64,000 bases of DNA from Streptomyces curacoi (GTDB taxonomy: Bacteria > Actinomycetota > Actinomycetes > Streptomycetales > Streptomycetaceae): assembly GCF_001513975.1 (NCBI RefSeq), contig NZ_KQ947984.1, forward strand, positions 124,001 to 188,000. Direction: 5' to 3'. The translations under genes were made by a program, and so were the position numbers. The notes below the pieces were generated by a model, which was not told where the DNA came from, made no database searches, and saw only the letters and a program-made list of their open reading frames with translations. The first letter of the stretch is position 1. Each line of letters starts with the position of its first letter. Below, in pieces: positions 1 to 8,366 of this stretch.

Positions 1-1302
1 CGCCACGTCGGGGATGTCGAGGTGCCGGGCGAGCCCGGGGTGGAGCATGTAGTACGACGACTGCCCGCGCAGCGTGTTGTTGCCGGGCACCATCATCTCC
101 TTCAGCCCGGTCATCCAGCACACGCTCACCGCGGCGGCGATGCGATCGCTGAGCGCGGCGGTCTGCCAGGCCCGGTAGGCGCCCATGGAGAACCCGACGG
201 CGGCGACCCTGCGTGCGTCCACCCGGTCGAGGCCGGCCAGGAATCCGGCGGCACGGGCGTCCTCGCGGGCCATGAGCCCGGCGAGGGAGGAGCCGAGGTT
301 GTAGAAGTTCGAGGCCAGCGCCTGCTGCTGGTCGTAGGTGACGGGGCCGCGGTCGCCCCAGCCGGGCGCGTCCAGGCAGAGGACGACATGGCCGCGCCGG
401 GCGAGTTCGTCACCGAGGAAGCGTCCGCTGAAGTACTTGTCGGCCCAGGCCTGAGCGGAGGCGAGGCGCGTGTCGTCGTACCAGGGGCGGACGAGTTTCT
501 CCCGCCCGATGTCGAACCTGGCGCCGTGGTCGTGGAGGAGGAGCACGGCGGGGAACGGGCCGGGGCCGTGCGGGGTGAGCAGGCTGCCGCGGACGCGTGC
601 GTAACGGGTGAGGGAGACGGTCACCGTCTCGCGGGTGTAGCCGTCGGCCCGGGAGCGCTCACCGTACTCGGGTGCGTACGGCGTCCCGTCCTGGCGGTCG
701 ACGAGGAGGTGCTCCTCGACCACCCGGCGAGCCGCCCGACGCCAGGCCCGGAAGTCTCGCACCGGTGAAGTCCCCCAGGCCAGCGGGAAGTTCAGCTCGT
801 CCTTGAGTGCCTGGTGGGCGAGGAAGCGGACGTTGTCGAAGGAGGACCGGTCGCCGGTGACGTACGCCGCCACCGCCTGTGTACCGGTGATGTCGGGGTG
901 GTCGGCGCGCAGCCAGTCGTTGGCGAGGGTCAGATCGCGGACGGTCAGTCCGGGGGCGGCCGAGCTGAAGGTGGCGGAGCCCGCGGTGCCGTAGGTGCCC
1001 GAGCCGTCGGGCCTGGGGGTGCCGTTGGCGTTGTCGCACACGATGACGGCGTCCCGCGGGTCGCAGGTGGCGCCGCGCAGCGTCAACTCCGCTTTCCCCA
1101 CGGGGATTTTCACGACCTCGCGATAGGTCCCCGGGTGCACGACGATCGTCCGGCCGGGCCCGTCCACCGCGTCCACGGCCGCCTGTACGGAGTCCCCGGG
1201 CCGGACGTGCAGCACCCGGCGGGCACCGGCGGCGAAGGCGGGGGCGGCCCCGAGGGCGGTCAGTCCCCCGGCGATCCCGGCCAGCAGGGTCCGCCTGCGC
1301 AT
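1..1302 (-). CDS. Chimeric secreted protein: truncated pectin methylesterase N-terminus fused to alpha/beta hydrolase (partial, runs off left edge)
   Basis: One open frame from ATG 1302 to the window edge (434 codons visible, no stop). Residues 1-25 form a Tat/Sec-like signal (MRRRTLLAG). Residues about 29-164 match the first half of a pectin methylesterase and align closely with the next gene upstream (shared NDWLRADHP and GTQAVA). At about residue 164 (base 811), where methylesterases read GHQDTL, the protein reads AHQALKDELNF and becomes a dienelactone-hydrolase/acetyl-xylan-esterase-like alpha/beta hydrolase. The nucleophile elbow is GFSMG, and the strand HVVLCLDAPGWGD precedes it. Both catalytic Asp regions and the Arg of the methylesterase are missing, so only the hydrolase half can be active, and it may simply have gained a signal peptide. 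The start is 1 bp after the stop of the upstream methylesterase gene. The reading is clear; whether this is a true fusion or an assembly join cannot be decided here. Confidence 0.85.
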   Translation of the reverse strand, partial: MRRRTLLAGIAGGLTALGAAPAFAAGARRVLHVRPGDSVQAAVDAVDGPGRTIVVHPGTYREVVKIPVGKAELTLRGATCDPRDAVIVCDNANGTPRPDGSGTYGTAGSATFSSAAPGLTVRDLTLANDWLRADHPDITGTQAVAAYVTGDRSSFDNVRFLAHQALKDELNFPLAWGTSPVRDFRAWRRAARRVVEEHLLVDRQDGTPYAPEYGERSRADGYTRETVTVSLTRYARVRGSLLTPHGPGPFPAVLLLHDHGARFDIGREKLVRPWYDDTRLASAQAWADKYFSGRFLGDELARRGHVVLCLDAPGWGDRGPVTYDQQQALASNFYNLGSSLAGLMAREDARAAGFLAGLDRVDARRVAAVGFSMGAYRAWQTAALSDRIAAAVSVCWMTGLKEMMVPGNNTLRGQSSYYMLHPGLARHLDIPDVA

Positions 1303-1303
1303 C

Positions 1304-2440
1304 TCAGCGGCTCCCCTTCCAGGGCGTCCAGTCGCCGAGATACGCCTGGCGGGTCGCCGACTCGGCCTGTTCGGCGGTGAGTTGGGGCCGGTTCTCGGGG
1401 ACCGTGACGACCGCGCCGGGGCCGGTGTTGCGGTACTCGGCGAAGCGCTGGCTCTGCCAGGGGAAGCTGTCCGACATGTTCGTGTAGGGCGCGACCGCGT
1501 CGATGCCGGGGCCGAGGTGGGTGTCGCGGACGGTGAGCGAGGGGCGTGCGGTGCGGTCGGAGCTGGGCACCCAGGGGCGGGCCAGCTTGTAGTAGGCGTC
1601 CGGGGCCTCGCTGCTGACGCGGCTCCTGGTCACCAGGTAGCCGCGCGGGTTGGCGCCCGCCGTGGAGGGCGCGAAGACGAAGCCGTACGGGGCTCCGCCG
1701 AGGTCCGTCCGGTCGAGCGTGCGGAAGTGGCAGTGCTCGTAGACGGCGGTGGCCCGGCCGAAGACGAAGTCGACGTCACCTTCCACATAGCAGTGCGAGA
1801 AGTACTGGCGGGCGAAGACGCCGAGAGCCATGGAGTCGGCGTACAGGGTGTCCTGGTGGCCGAGGAAACGGCAGTGGTGGAAGGCCGAGCGGTCGCCCTG
1901 CACCTTGATGGCGACGGCCTGGGTGCCGCTGATGCCGGGGTGGTCGGCGCGCAGCCAGTCGTTGGCGAAGGTGAGGTGGCGGGCGGTGAATCCGTCGGCC
2001 TGGACGAGGGTGGTGGCGGAGCCGGTGGTGCCGTAGGTGCCGCCGCCAGGCCTGGGGGTGCCGGCGGCGTTGTCGTAGACGATGACGACGTCGCGCGGGT
2101 CGCCACTGGCCCCGAGCCAGGTCATCTCGGTACGGGTCACGTCGACGGCGACGGTCTCCCGGTACGTCCCCGGGGCGAGGACCAGCGTCCAGCCGCTGCC
2201 GTTCGCGGCGGTGACGGCGGCCTGGACCGTGGTGAAGTCGCCCTGGCCGGCGGGGTCGACGTACAGGGTCCGCGCGGTCAGGCGGTCGGCCGGGGAACCG
2301 TAGGGGCCGAAGGGACACGGCCGGACGCCGGCGGCCCGAGCGGGGACCGACGTGAGGGCGAGCGTGGCTCCGGCGGTGGCGCTCGCCAGCAGGAAACCTC
2401 TTCTGGACAGGGGCGGTCGGCGGAGGTGGGGCGAAGGCAT
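1304..2440 (-). CDS. Secreted pectin methylesterase (CE8)
   Basis: 378 aa. It hydrolyses methyl esters of homogalacturonan outside the cell and so prepares pectin for the neighbouring pectate lyases. A twin-arginine-type signal (LSRRGFLLASA, residues about 11-37) precedes the right-handed beta-helix. Family motifs are present in order: GTYRE, then GHQDTLYADS (first catalytic Asp, residue about 196), DVDFVFGRA (nucleophile Asp, about 222), PYGFVF, and LARPW (substrate-binding Arg). The length is normal. ATG at 2440 has AGGAG 8 nt upstream. The gene heads the pair with the chimera at 1302, which may be a damaged tandem copy. Confidence 0.95.
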   Translation of the reverse strand: MPSPHLRRPPLSRRGFLLASATAGATLALTSVPARAAGVRPCPFGPYGSPADRLTARTLYVDPAGQGDFTTVQAAVTAANGSGWTLVLAPGTYRETVAVDVTRTEMTWLGASGDPRDVVIVYDNAAGTPRPGGGTYGTTGSATTLVQADGFTARHLTFANDWLRADHPGISGTQAVAIKVQGDRSAFHHCRFLGHQDTLYADSMALGVFARQYFSHCYVEGDVDFVFGRATAVYEHCHFRTLDRTDLGGAPYGFVFAPSTAGANPRGYLVTRSRVSSEAPDAYYKLARPWVPSSDRTARPSLTVRDTHLGPGIDAVAPYTNMSDSFPWQSQRFAEYRNTGPGAVVTVPENRPQLTAEQAESATRQAYLGDWTPWKGSR

Positions 2441-2534
2441 GCGGGTGCTCCTACGATGTGCGGCTCGTACAAGGAGTGGGGAGGCGGGCCGGGGCCGGCG
2501 GTGCCCCGGCCCGCCCGGCGCGCTCAGGCAGGCA

Positions 2535-3848
2535 TCAGCACACGCGGCCGGCGCCGGCGCGGCTGCCGACGATCCCCGGGACCGCCCTGGGATGGTCGAC
2601 CTTCGTCCGCAGGGTCGGCTTCCATCCGGCGCCGGACTGCAGGGTCTCGCCGGGGATCTCGGCGTTGTGGACGGCGATGAGGTCGGTCAGCTTGCCGTTG
2701 ACGTAGTTGTTCTCGGCGGTCAGCGGCGACTCGTTCCACTTCTTCAGCACCTTGCCGACGCTCGCGCCGGCCGGCAGCGAGATGGCGTTGTCGGTGGCGT
2801 GGAGCTGCGAGGAGATGCCGACACCGAAGATGTAATAGTCGTCCTTCTGTTCCTCGGTCACCACGTAGTGGTTGTTGTAGACGTCGACCTGCCCGAACCG
2901 CACGCGCGGAGAGCGCTGGAGGATCCCCTCGAAGCGGTTGTGGTGCATGGTGACCTTGAGCTTGCCGGCGTCGATGGCGGCGAGGCCGTCGCCGTTGCCG
3001 ATCAGCATGTTCTTGTCGTGGTTCTCGTAGCGGTTCCAGGACACGGTCACGTAGTCGGAGCCGCGCACGATGTCGGTCAGTCCGTCGTGCTGCTGGAAGA
3101 CCTTGCCGAAGTGGACCGGCCGCTCGCTGTCGGGGTAGCGCCCGTCGGTGAACGTGTTGTGGTCGAGCCACACGTGGTCGCTGCCGTAGACGACCACGGT
3201 GTCGTACTCGGAGTTCCAGTTGCCGGTGTTGTTGTCGTCGGTCGGGTCCCACTTGGGGAAGCAGTCCAGCGGGGCCTCGATGGTGAGGTTGCGCATGATG
3301 ACGTTCGAGACGCCCTTGATCTGGAGACTGCCGCCGAGGATGCCGGAGTTCCTGCCGACGCCGACGATGGTGGTGTTGCTGGGGATGTTGGCCTTGATCT
3401 CCGAGTCCTGGTTGGCGGCGGAGGCGACCCGCGCGTCCTCCTGGGGGCCCGCGGCGGGCTTGTCGTTGCCGTAGACGGCCGGGTCGTAGTCCTTCAGGTA
3501 CTGCTGGAGGTCGTAGCCCCCTTCGACGAAGGCCTCGCAGCCCTGGGAGACGGCGTCGATCATGCCCTTGACCTTGATGATCTTCGGCGCGTCGCCGCCG
3601 TCGGCGAGGGCCCGCTTGAACTCGGCCCAGGTGGTGACGGTGTAGACGTGCTCGGCGTCGGCGGCCGAACCACCGGTCGTCCCCGCCCCTTGCGAGCCCC
3701 AGCCGTCGCCCGCGCCGAGGACCTCACGGCCGAGATCACGGGAGTGTGCCTGGGCCGTGGTGCCGGTGAGGCCGAGGACGAGCGTGGTGCAGCCGATCAG
3801 GACGGCGGCCTTCTTTGCGGCATGCCCATGCCATAGCTGTGCGTTCAT
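2535..3848 (-). CDS. Secreted pectate lyase, PL1 family
   Basis: 437 aa. It cleaves de-esterified polygalacturonate by Ca-dependent beta-elimination outside the cell. The signal peptide covers residues 1-34 (TAQA|HS). The parallel beta-helix carries the PL1 marks: HVWLDHNTFTDG, YVTVSWNRYENHDKNMLIGN, and the catalytic-arginine region QRSPRVRFGQVDVYNN. It is paralogous to the lyase at 11871-13184, with the same length and the same motif order. The leader reads AGAAGAGAGAGCCGCACA just before ATG, nearly the same as before the binding-protein gene at 6218. Confidence 0.94.
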   Translation of the reverse strand: MNAQLWHGHAAKKAAVLIGCTTLVLGLTGTTAQAHSRDLGREVLGAGDGWGSQGAGTTGGSAADAEHVYTVTTWAEFKRALADGGDAPKIIKVKGMIDAVSQGCEAFVEGGYDLQQYLKDYDPAVYGNDKPAAGPQEDARVASAANQDSEIKANIPSNTTIVGVGRNSGILGGSLQIKGVSNVIMRNLTIEAPLDCFPKWDPTDDNNTGNWNSEYDTVVVYGSDHVWLDHNTFTDGRYPDSERPVHFGKVFQQHDGLTDIVRGSDYVTVSWNRYENHDKNMLIGNGDGLAAIDAGKLKVTMHHNRFEGILQRSPRVRFGQVDVYNNHYVVTEEQKDDYYIFGVGISSQLHATDNAISLPAGASVGKVLKKWNESPLTAENNYVNGKLTDLIAVHNAEIPGETLQSGAGWKPTLRTKVDHPRAVPGIVGSRAGAGRVC

Positions 3849-3881
3849 TGTGCGGCTCTCTCTTCTGCGGTCGGGGTGGTG

Positions 3882-4682
3882 TTACGCGGCGGCCTGCGGC
3901 CAGGTGATCCAGGACTGCGGGATCTCCTCGTCGAGCCGGCGCACGTCCTGCGGGGCCAGCACTCGGGTGCGCAGCAGCTCCTGCGCCACGAGACGCGCCA
4001 CGGCGATCGCGCCGGGCGGGTTGAAGTGCGTGTTGTCCTGCTCGGTGGCGGTCCAGTTGAAGTACTTCTTCGTCTCCTCGACCCCGAGCCGCTGCCACAG
4101 CGCCAGCGACAGCGCCTGGATGTCGAGCAGCGTGACGCGCTCCTCCTGGGCGAGCGCGCGCATCGCCGCCGGATAGTCGCCGTGGGTTGGCACGGCGTTG
4201 CCGCTCGCGTCGAACCTCCGGCGCTCGACGGCGGTGGCCAGCACCGGCCGCGCGCCCCGGGCACGGGCACCGTCGATGTACAGCCGCAGATAGTCCTGGT
4301 ACGTCGTCCAGGGCTCGGTGTACCGAGTGGGGTCGGTGGCCTTCTCGTCGTTGTGCGCGAACTGGATCAGCAGGAGATCGCCGGGCCGGATGGCGGCCAG
4401 GACGACATCGAGCCGCCCTTCGTCGACGAAGCTCTTCGAACTGCGCCCGTTCACCGCGTGGTTCGAGACGGGCCGGTCCTTGTGCAGAAAGAAGGGGAGC
4501 GCCATGCCCCACCCGGTCTCGGGGGCGGCGCCGGCGTACTTCTGGGCGGCGGTGGAGTCACCGGCGATGTAGAGGGTGCGGGTGCGGCGACCGGAGGCGG
4601 CCTGAGCGGTACCGGTGGCCGCGAGGGCGAGGGGGGCGGCGGCCATGGCCGCCAGGGTCACCTGTCTGCGGGTGAGGGACAC
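3882..4682 (-). CDS. Secreted rhamnogalacturonan acetylesterase (SGNH/GDSL, CE12-like)
   Basis: 266 aa from GTG 4682; an open frame to 4757 is ignored because AAAGG lies just before this GTG and a Tat signal (SLTRRQVTLAAMAA) begins there. SGNH blocks are visible: GDSTAA (nucleophile Ser), NGRSSKSF (Gly/Asn region), IQFAHND (oxyanion Asn) and DNTHFNPPGA (catalytic Asp/His). It removes acetyl groups from rhamnogalacturonan I side regions, complementing the methylesterases and lyases around it. Same strand as the whole island. Confidence 0.9.
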   Translation of the reverse strand: MSLTRRQVTLAAMAAAPLALAATGTAQAASGRRTRTLYIAGDSTAAQKYAGAAPETGWGMALPFFLHKDRPVSNHAVNGRSSKSFVDEGRLDVVLAAIRPGDLLLIQFAHNDEKATDPTRYTEPWTTYQDYLRLYIDGARARGARPVLATAVERRRFDASGNAVPTHGDYPAAMRALAQEERVTLLDIQALSLALWQRLGVEETKKYFNWTATEQDNTHFNPPGAIAVARLVAQELLRTRVLAPQDVRRLDEEIPQSWITWPQAAA

Positions 4683-4764
4683 GGGGGGTGCCTTTCTCGA
4701 CAGAGCTACGGGGGCGGGTCCGTTTCGGCGGTGCCTTTCGAACGCGGGGAGCGGCAACTTGCGC

Positions 4765-4834
4765 GGGGGCGCGGGGCTGTACTCGATATGCGGCTACCGC
4801 CGCGTGGGCGCGACCGGCCACACCCGACCCGCAG
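4765..4834. repeat. Dispersed Streptomyces intergenic repeat, copy A
   Basis: About 70 bp shared with 36017-36092, including GATATGCGGCT and CCGCCGCGTGGGCGCGACC. It lies between the stop of the binding-protein gene and the acetylesterase gene. It is G/C-rich with inverted-repeat character. Family knowledge: such elements are common between Streptomyces genes; their function is unknown. Confidence 0.75.
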
Positions 4835-4862
4835 CCGGCCGCGCACAGAACCGTCCGAGCTC

Positions 4863-6218
4863 TCAGCCGTTACGCGACTTCCACTCGGCCTGAGCCTCAT
4901 TGAGCTGACCGGCCATCGTGTCCAGGAACTCCTTCGCACTCAGGTCCCCGTTCAGCACCTTCTGGAAGTTCGGCTCGTTGTCGGCCTTGGAAATGGTGTT
5001 CCAGTCCGGCAGGTAGTACGGCAGCTGCACGATGGTCGTGGAACCGTCGGTCAGCGCGGCGGCAGCCAACTTCGTGGGCTCGGCCTTCGAAATCCACGCG
5101 TCCTTGGCCGCGTCGTTGTTCGCCGGCACCTGCCCCGCCGACTCGTTGAACTTCGAGTTCTCCTCGTGCGAGAGGGCGAACTCGATGAACTTCCAGGCCG
5201 CCTCCTTGTTCTTTGAGCTCTTGAACAGCCCGACCCCGTCCACGGGGTTGGAGACCTGAACCCGCTTCCCGTCGGCGAGCGTCGGCTGCGGAATTCCCCG
5301 GAACTTGTCCGTGCCCAGCGCCTTCACATGGTCCTGGAACGACCCCAGATTGTGGTTCAGCATCCCGATGGTGCCGGAATCCCACTGGGCGACCATCTTG
5401 GTGAAGTCGTTGTTGAGGTCGGCGGCCGGAGTGACCTTCTTGTAGAGCGCGGCGTACTTCTCCAGCGCGACCACGTTCTTCGGATCGTTGACCGTGGTCT
5501 TGTCACCGTTCCAGAAGGACGTGATCCCGGACTGCCCGTACATCGCGTCCAGCGCCTGGGCGATGGACCCGGCACCACCACGGATGGTGTAACCGAACTC
5601 GTTCTTCTTGGCGTCGGTGAGCTTCTGCGCGGCCTCGTAGAACTTGTCCCACGTGTTCGGCTCGTCCAGCCCGGCCTTCTTGAACAGGTCGGTGCGGTAG
5701 TACAGCACACCGTTGTTCGCGGAGGTCGGAATCGAGTACAGCTTGCCGTCGCCACCCCCCGCGGCCTTCAGCGAGGCGACCATGTCCTCGTTGAGCTTGC
5801 CGCTGAGGGAGGACTTGGCGAGCCGGTCGTCCAGCGGCTCCAGCGCGTTCTGCGCGGCGAACCCGGCGAGCATCGCCGCGCCGACGCCGCCGACGTCGGG
5901 CAGGCCGCCGCCCTGGATGGCGGTGTCCACCTTGGACTGGTAGTCGGTGGACGGGATCCCGACGTACTCGACCTCGATGTCGCTGTTCGCCTTCTCGAAG
6001 TCGGCGATGATCTCCTTCCAGATGTCGGTGCGGACACCGCCGTTGTTGTCCCAGAAGACGATCTTCCCCTTGCCGCTGCCCTCGGCGCCCGTGTCGCCGC
6101 CCGTGCCGCTGCCGTCGTCACCGCAGGCGGTGGCGGTCAGGGTGAGCACGGCGCTCAGGGCGACGGCGGCCGACATGCGGCGCCCGCCTGTGCTGCTCCT
6201 GCGATTGCTGATCTTCAT
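4863..6218 (-). CDS. Sugar ABC transporter substrate-binding lipoprotein
   Basis: 451 aa from ATG 6218 (MKISNRR). A longer frame from 6296 is rejected because AGAAGAGAG lies directly before this ATG. Lipoprotein signal with cysteine at LTATAC|GDD. The rest is a family 1 solute-binding fold (GKIVFWDNNGG, then WDKFYEAAQKL, then the hinge VDGVGLFKSSKNKEAAWKFIEFAL). It delivers an oligosaccharide, probably an oligogalacturonide, to a membrane permease. No permease is adjacent. The best partners are the two permeases at 13181-15009 on the same strand, about 7 kb upstream; an MsiK-type shared ATPase would be encoded elsewhere. Confidence 0.9.
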   Translation of the reverse strand: MKISNRRSSTGGRRMSAAVALSAVLTLTATACGDDGSGTGGDTGAEGSGKGKIVFWDNNGGVRTDIWKEIIADFEKANSDIEVEYVGIPSTDYQSKVDTAIQGGGLPDVGGVGAAMLAGFAAQNALEPLDDRLAKSSLSGKLNEDMVASLKAAGGGDGKLYSIPTSANNGVLYYRTDLFKKAGLDEPNTWDKFYEAAQKLTDAKKNEFGYTIRGGAGSIAQALDAMYGQSGITSFWNGDKTTVNDPKNVVALEKYAALYKKVTPAADLNNDFTKMVAQWDSGTIGMLNHNLGSFQDHVKALGTDKFRGIPQPTLADGKRVQVSNPVDGVGLFKSSKNKEAAWKFIEFALSHEENSKFNESAGQVPANNDAAKDAWISKAEPTKLAAAALTDGSTTIVQLPYYLPDWNTISKADNEPNFQKVLNGDLSAKEFLDTMAGQLNEAQAEWKSRNG

Positions 6219-6296
6219 TGGTCGGCTCTCTTCTTCTGGATCAAACGGAGATATGAAGTTGTGGGGGGTCTTCGAGGCACCGAGGGCCAGGGCCAC

Positions 6297-8324
6297 TCAG
6301 CGCCGGTTCTGCGGCGCCCAGCCATCGGCGCCCTTCAGGTAGTCGGCGACGGTGTGCGACCGCGCCTCCTCATCGCTCATCTGCGGTCGGTCCGCGGTGA
6401 CGGCGGCACCGGGCCCTTGGTTGCGGTACTCCGCGAACCGCGCGTCCCTCCACGAGAAGCCGCTCATGTCGGTCCACGGGGAGGCCTTGACCGCGGCCGG
6501 CAGCTCGGTCTCCCGGATCAGCACCTGCGCGACCGCCGCCGGTTCACCGCCCGGGTGCCAGGGCCGCCCGAGGTGGTAGGTCCCGTCGGGTGCGTCGCTC
6601 ACGATCCTCGACCGGGTGATCAGGAAGCCGTACGGATTGCCGGTCCAGGTCGAAGCCGCGGTGATGTAGCCGTTGTTGGTGGCTGAGCCCCGGCTCAGCG
6701 CGCGGATGACGGACCGCTCGATGACGGTGGTGGCCCGCCCGTACACGAAGTCGACGTCGCCTTCGATGTACGAGTCGCGGATGTAGACCCGGCTGACGGT
6801 GGTCAGCTTGGGGCTGTCGGTCATGAGGGTGTCCTGGTTGCCCAGGAAGGCGGTGTTCTCGAAGACGATCCGGTCACCGGTCGTCTTCATCGCCAGCGCC
6901 TGCTCGCCCTTCAGCTCGTGCGCGGCCTCGTCGAAGTCGTTGCTGAAGGTGAGGTTGCGGGCGGTGACGTCGTTCGCGGCGATCCTGACCGTCGCGCTCC
7001 CCGTCGAACCGCCGTACTCGGCGGGCGTGTCGAAGACGATGACGGTGTCGGACCGGTCGTGTCCAGTCCCCTGCAGCACGATGTTCGGCTTGCTCGCGGC
7101 AATGAGCACCTTCTCGCGGTACGTGCCCGGCGCGACCGCGATCGTGACCCGCCCGGTGTTGCCGTCCGGCACGGCGTCCACGGCGGCCTGCACGGTCGCG
7201 TAGTCCCCGGGGACATGCAGCGTCACCGAGTCGCCGATCCGCCGCTGCGGCCCGGAGAACCGCGTCACCAGCGCGGGGACGGCGGCCGCGGGGTCCAGCC
7301 GGTAGTCGTAGAGCTCCCGTGGCTCGAAGGCGGCACCCCACTCGTCGTGTCGGCCCGTGGTGTTCTTCAGGATCGACCCGCGCTCCACCAGCTCCGCGGT
7401 GGTGTCGGCCTGGTAGGGGTGCTGTACGTCGCGGTAGTAGCTGTTCTCGATGACCATCCTGGTCCTGCCGCGCGACCAGTTGCCGTACGTCCAGACCGGG
7501 TCCCCGGGATCGGCCTGTGCGGTCAGGTAGTTGTTGTACAGGTGCGCGTAGGCGGCGTTGTCGACGGAGGGGTTGCGCTGCTTGGTGTGGGCGAACCAGT
7601 TGTGGTCGATCGTGATCTGCGTCTTGACGTTGCTCGTCCAGCCGAGGCCGAACGTCTTGTTGTTGTTCTCGAACCGGTTGTAGGAGACGGTCACGTACTC
7701 GCTGTCCTTGCGGACGTCGAGCTGCCCGTCGCAGATGTTCGAGAAGCGGTTGTGGTCGACCCAGACGTGGTGGACGGTGTCCATCTGGATGCCGTCGAAG
7801 TCGGTGTCCTTGCAGTCCCAGTTGCCCTCGACCGCCGAGTCGCGGATCGTCATGTTGCGGATGATCACGTTGTGCGTGCCGGGTTCGAGGTGGAACTCGC
7901 CCTGCACCAGTTCACCGCTCGTGCCGACGCCGACGATCGTCTTGTCCGAGGCGACGGTGATGTTCGCCCCGAAGGGCTGCGCGGTGACGGTGCCCTGGAC
8001 CCGGATGATGTACGGCTCCGGCGCCGCCGCGTACCGGGCCAGCGAGGCCTGGTCCGTGACGGTGACGACCTTGCCGCCCGCGCCGCCGGTCGTACCGCCG
8101 GCGAGGGAGGCGAAGCCATGCGGCTGATCGCTCCAGCGGGCGGCCGACGTCGTGGTGGTGTCCCCGGCGGCAGGGGCGACGGCGTTCGCCTCGCCCACCA
8201 GCCCGAGACCCAGGGCGGCCACCAGCCCCACGACGGCGGCCGTGGTTCTGCCGGCTCCCGGGGCGGTTCCCGGGCCGACTCCCGGACCGACGCCCGGCAA
8301 GCGCTTGCTACGGAGGTGCGTCAT
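6297..8324 (-). CDS. Secreted bifunctional pectate lyase (PL1) - pectin methylesterase (CE8)
   Basis: 675 aa from ATG 8324 (GGGAG upstream; an earlier ATG at 8354 lacks a site). Signal segment about residues 24-50. Residues about 65-345 form a PL1 lyase (VHHVWVDHNRFSNICDGQLD, YVTVSYNRFENN, TKQRNPSVDNA, HLYNNYL). Residues about 365-675 form a CE8 methylesterase (GTYREKV, GNQDTLMTDS, GDVDFVYGRA, LGRPW). Combining demethylation and cleavage in one chain lets one protein process esterified pectin. The first domain is of the PelB/Pel type, closer to PL1 proteins with NPSVDN than to the two paralogues at 2535 and 11871. Confidence 0.94.
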   Translation of the reverse strand: MTHLRSKRLPGVGPGVGPGTAPGAGRTTAAVVGLVAALGLGLVGEANAVAPAAGDTTTTSAARWSDQPHGFASLAGGTTGGAGGKVVTVTDQASLARYAAAPEPYIIRVQGTVTAQPFGANITVASDKTIVGVGTSGELVQGEFHLEPGTHNVIIRNMTIRDSAVEGNWDCKDTDFDGIQMDTVHHVWVDHNRFSNICDGQLDVRKDSEYVTVSYNRFENNNKTFGLGWTSNVKTQITIDHNWFAHTKQRNPSVDNAAYAHLYNNYLTAQADPGDPVWTYGNWSRGRTRMVIENSYYRDVQHPYQADTTAELVERGSILKNTTGRHDEWGAAFEPRELYDYRLDPAAAVPALVTRFSGPQRRIGDSVTLHVPGDYATVQAAVDAVPDGNTGRVTIAVAPGTYREKVLIAASKPNIVLQGTGHDRSDTVIVFDTPAEYGGSTGSATVRIAANDVTARNLTFSNDFDEAAHELKGEQALAMKTTGDRIVFENTAFLGNQDTLMTDSPKLTTVSRVYIRDSYIEGDVDFVYGRATTVIERSVIRALSRGSATNNGYITAASTWTGNPYGFLITRSRIVSDAPDGTYHLGRPWHPGGEPAAVAQVLIRETELPAAVKASPWTDMSGFSWRDARFAEYRNQGPGAAVTADRPQMSDEEARSHTVADYLKGADGWAPQNRR
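8297..8308. promoter_or_regulatory. Perfect palindrome GCAAGCGCTTGC, possible LacI-type operator
   Basis: A 12-bp perfect palindrome located 16-28 bp inside the 5' end of the lyase-esterase gene (codons 6-10). The core AAGCGCTT also occurs 53 bp upstream of the permease operon (15062-15073). LacI/GalR-family operators often have a central CG with flanking AAnCGnTT symmetry. Assignment to a regulator is inference. Confidence 0.4.
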
Positions 8325-8366
8325 TGCGGCTCCCAACAGGCTCAACAGGCCCACGAGTGAGGTGAG

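Noticed and set aside
2352..3836. 494-codon plus-strand frame across the pectate lyase gene
   Set aside because: Antisense shadow of a high-GC gene: no ribosome site, low-complexity Val/Asp/Gly composition, while the minus frame has clear PL1 motifs.
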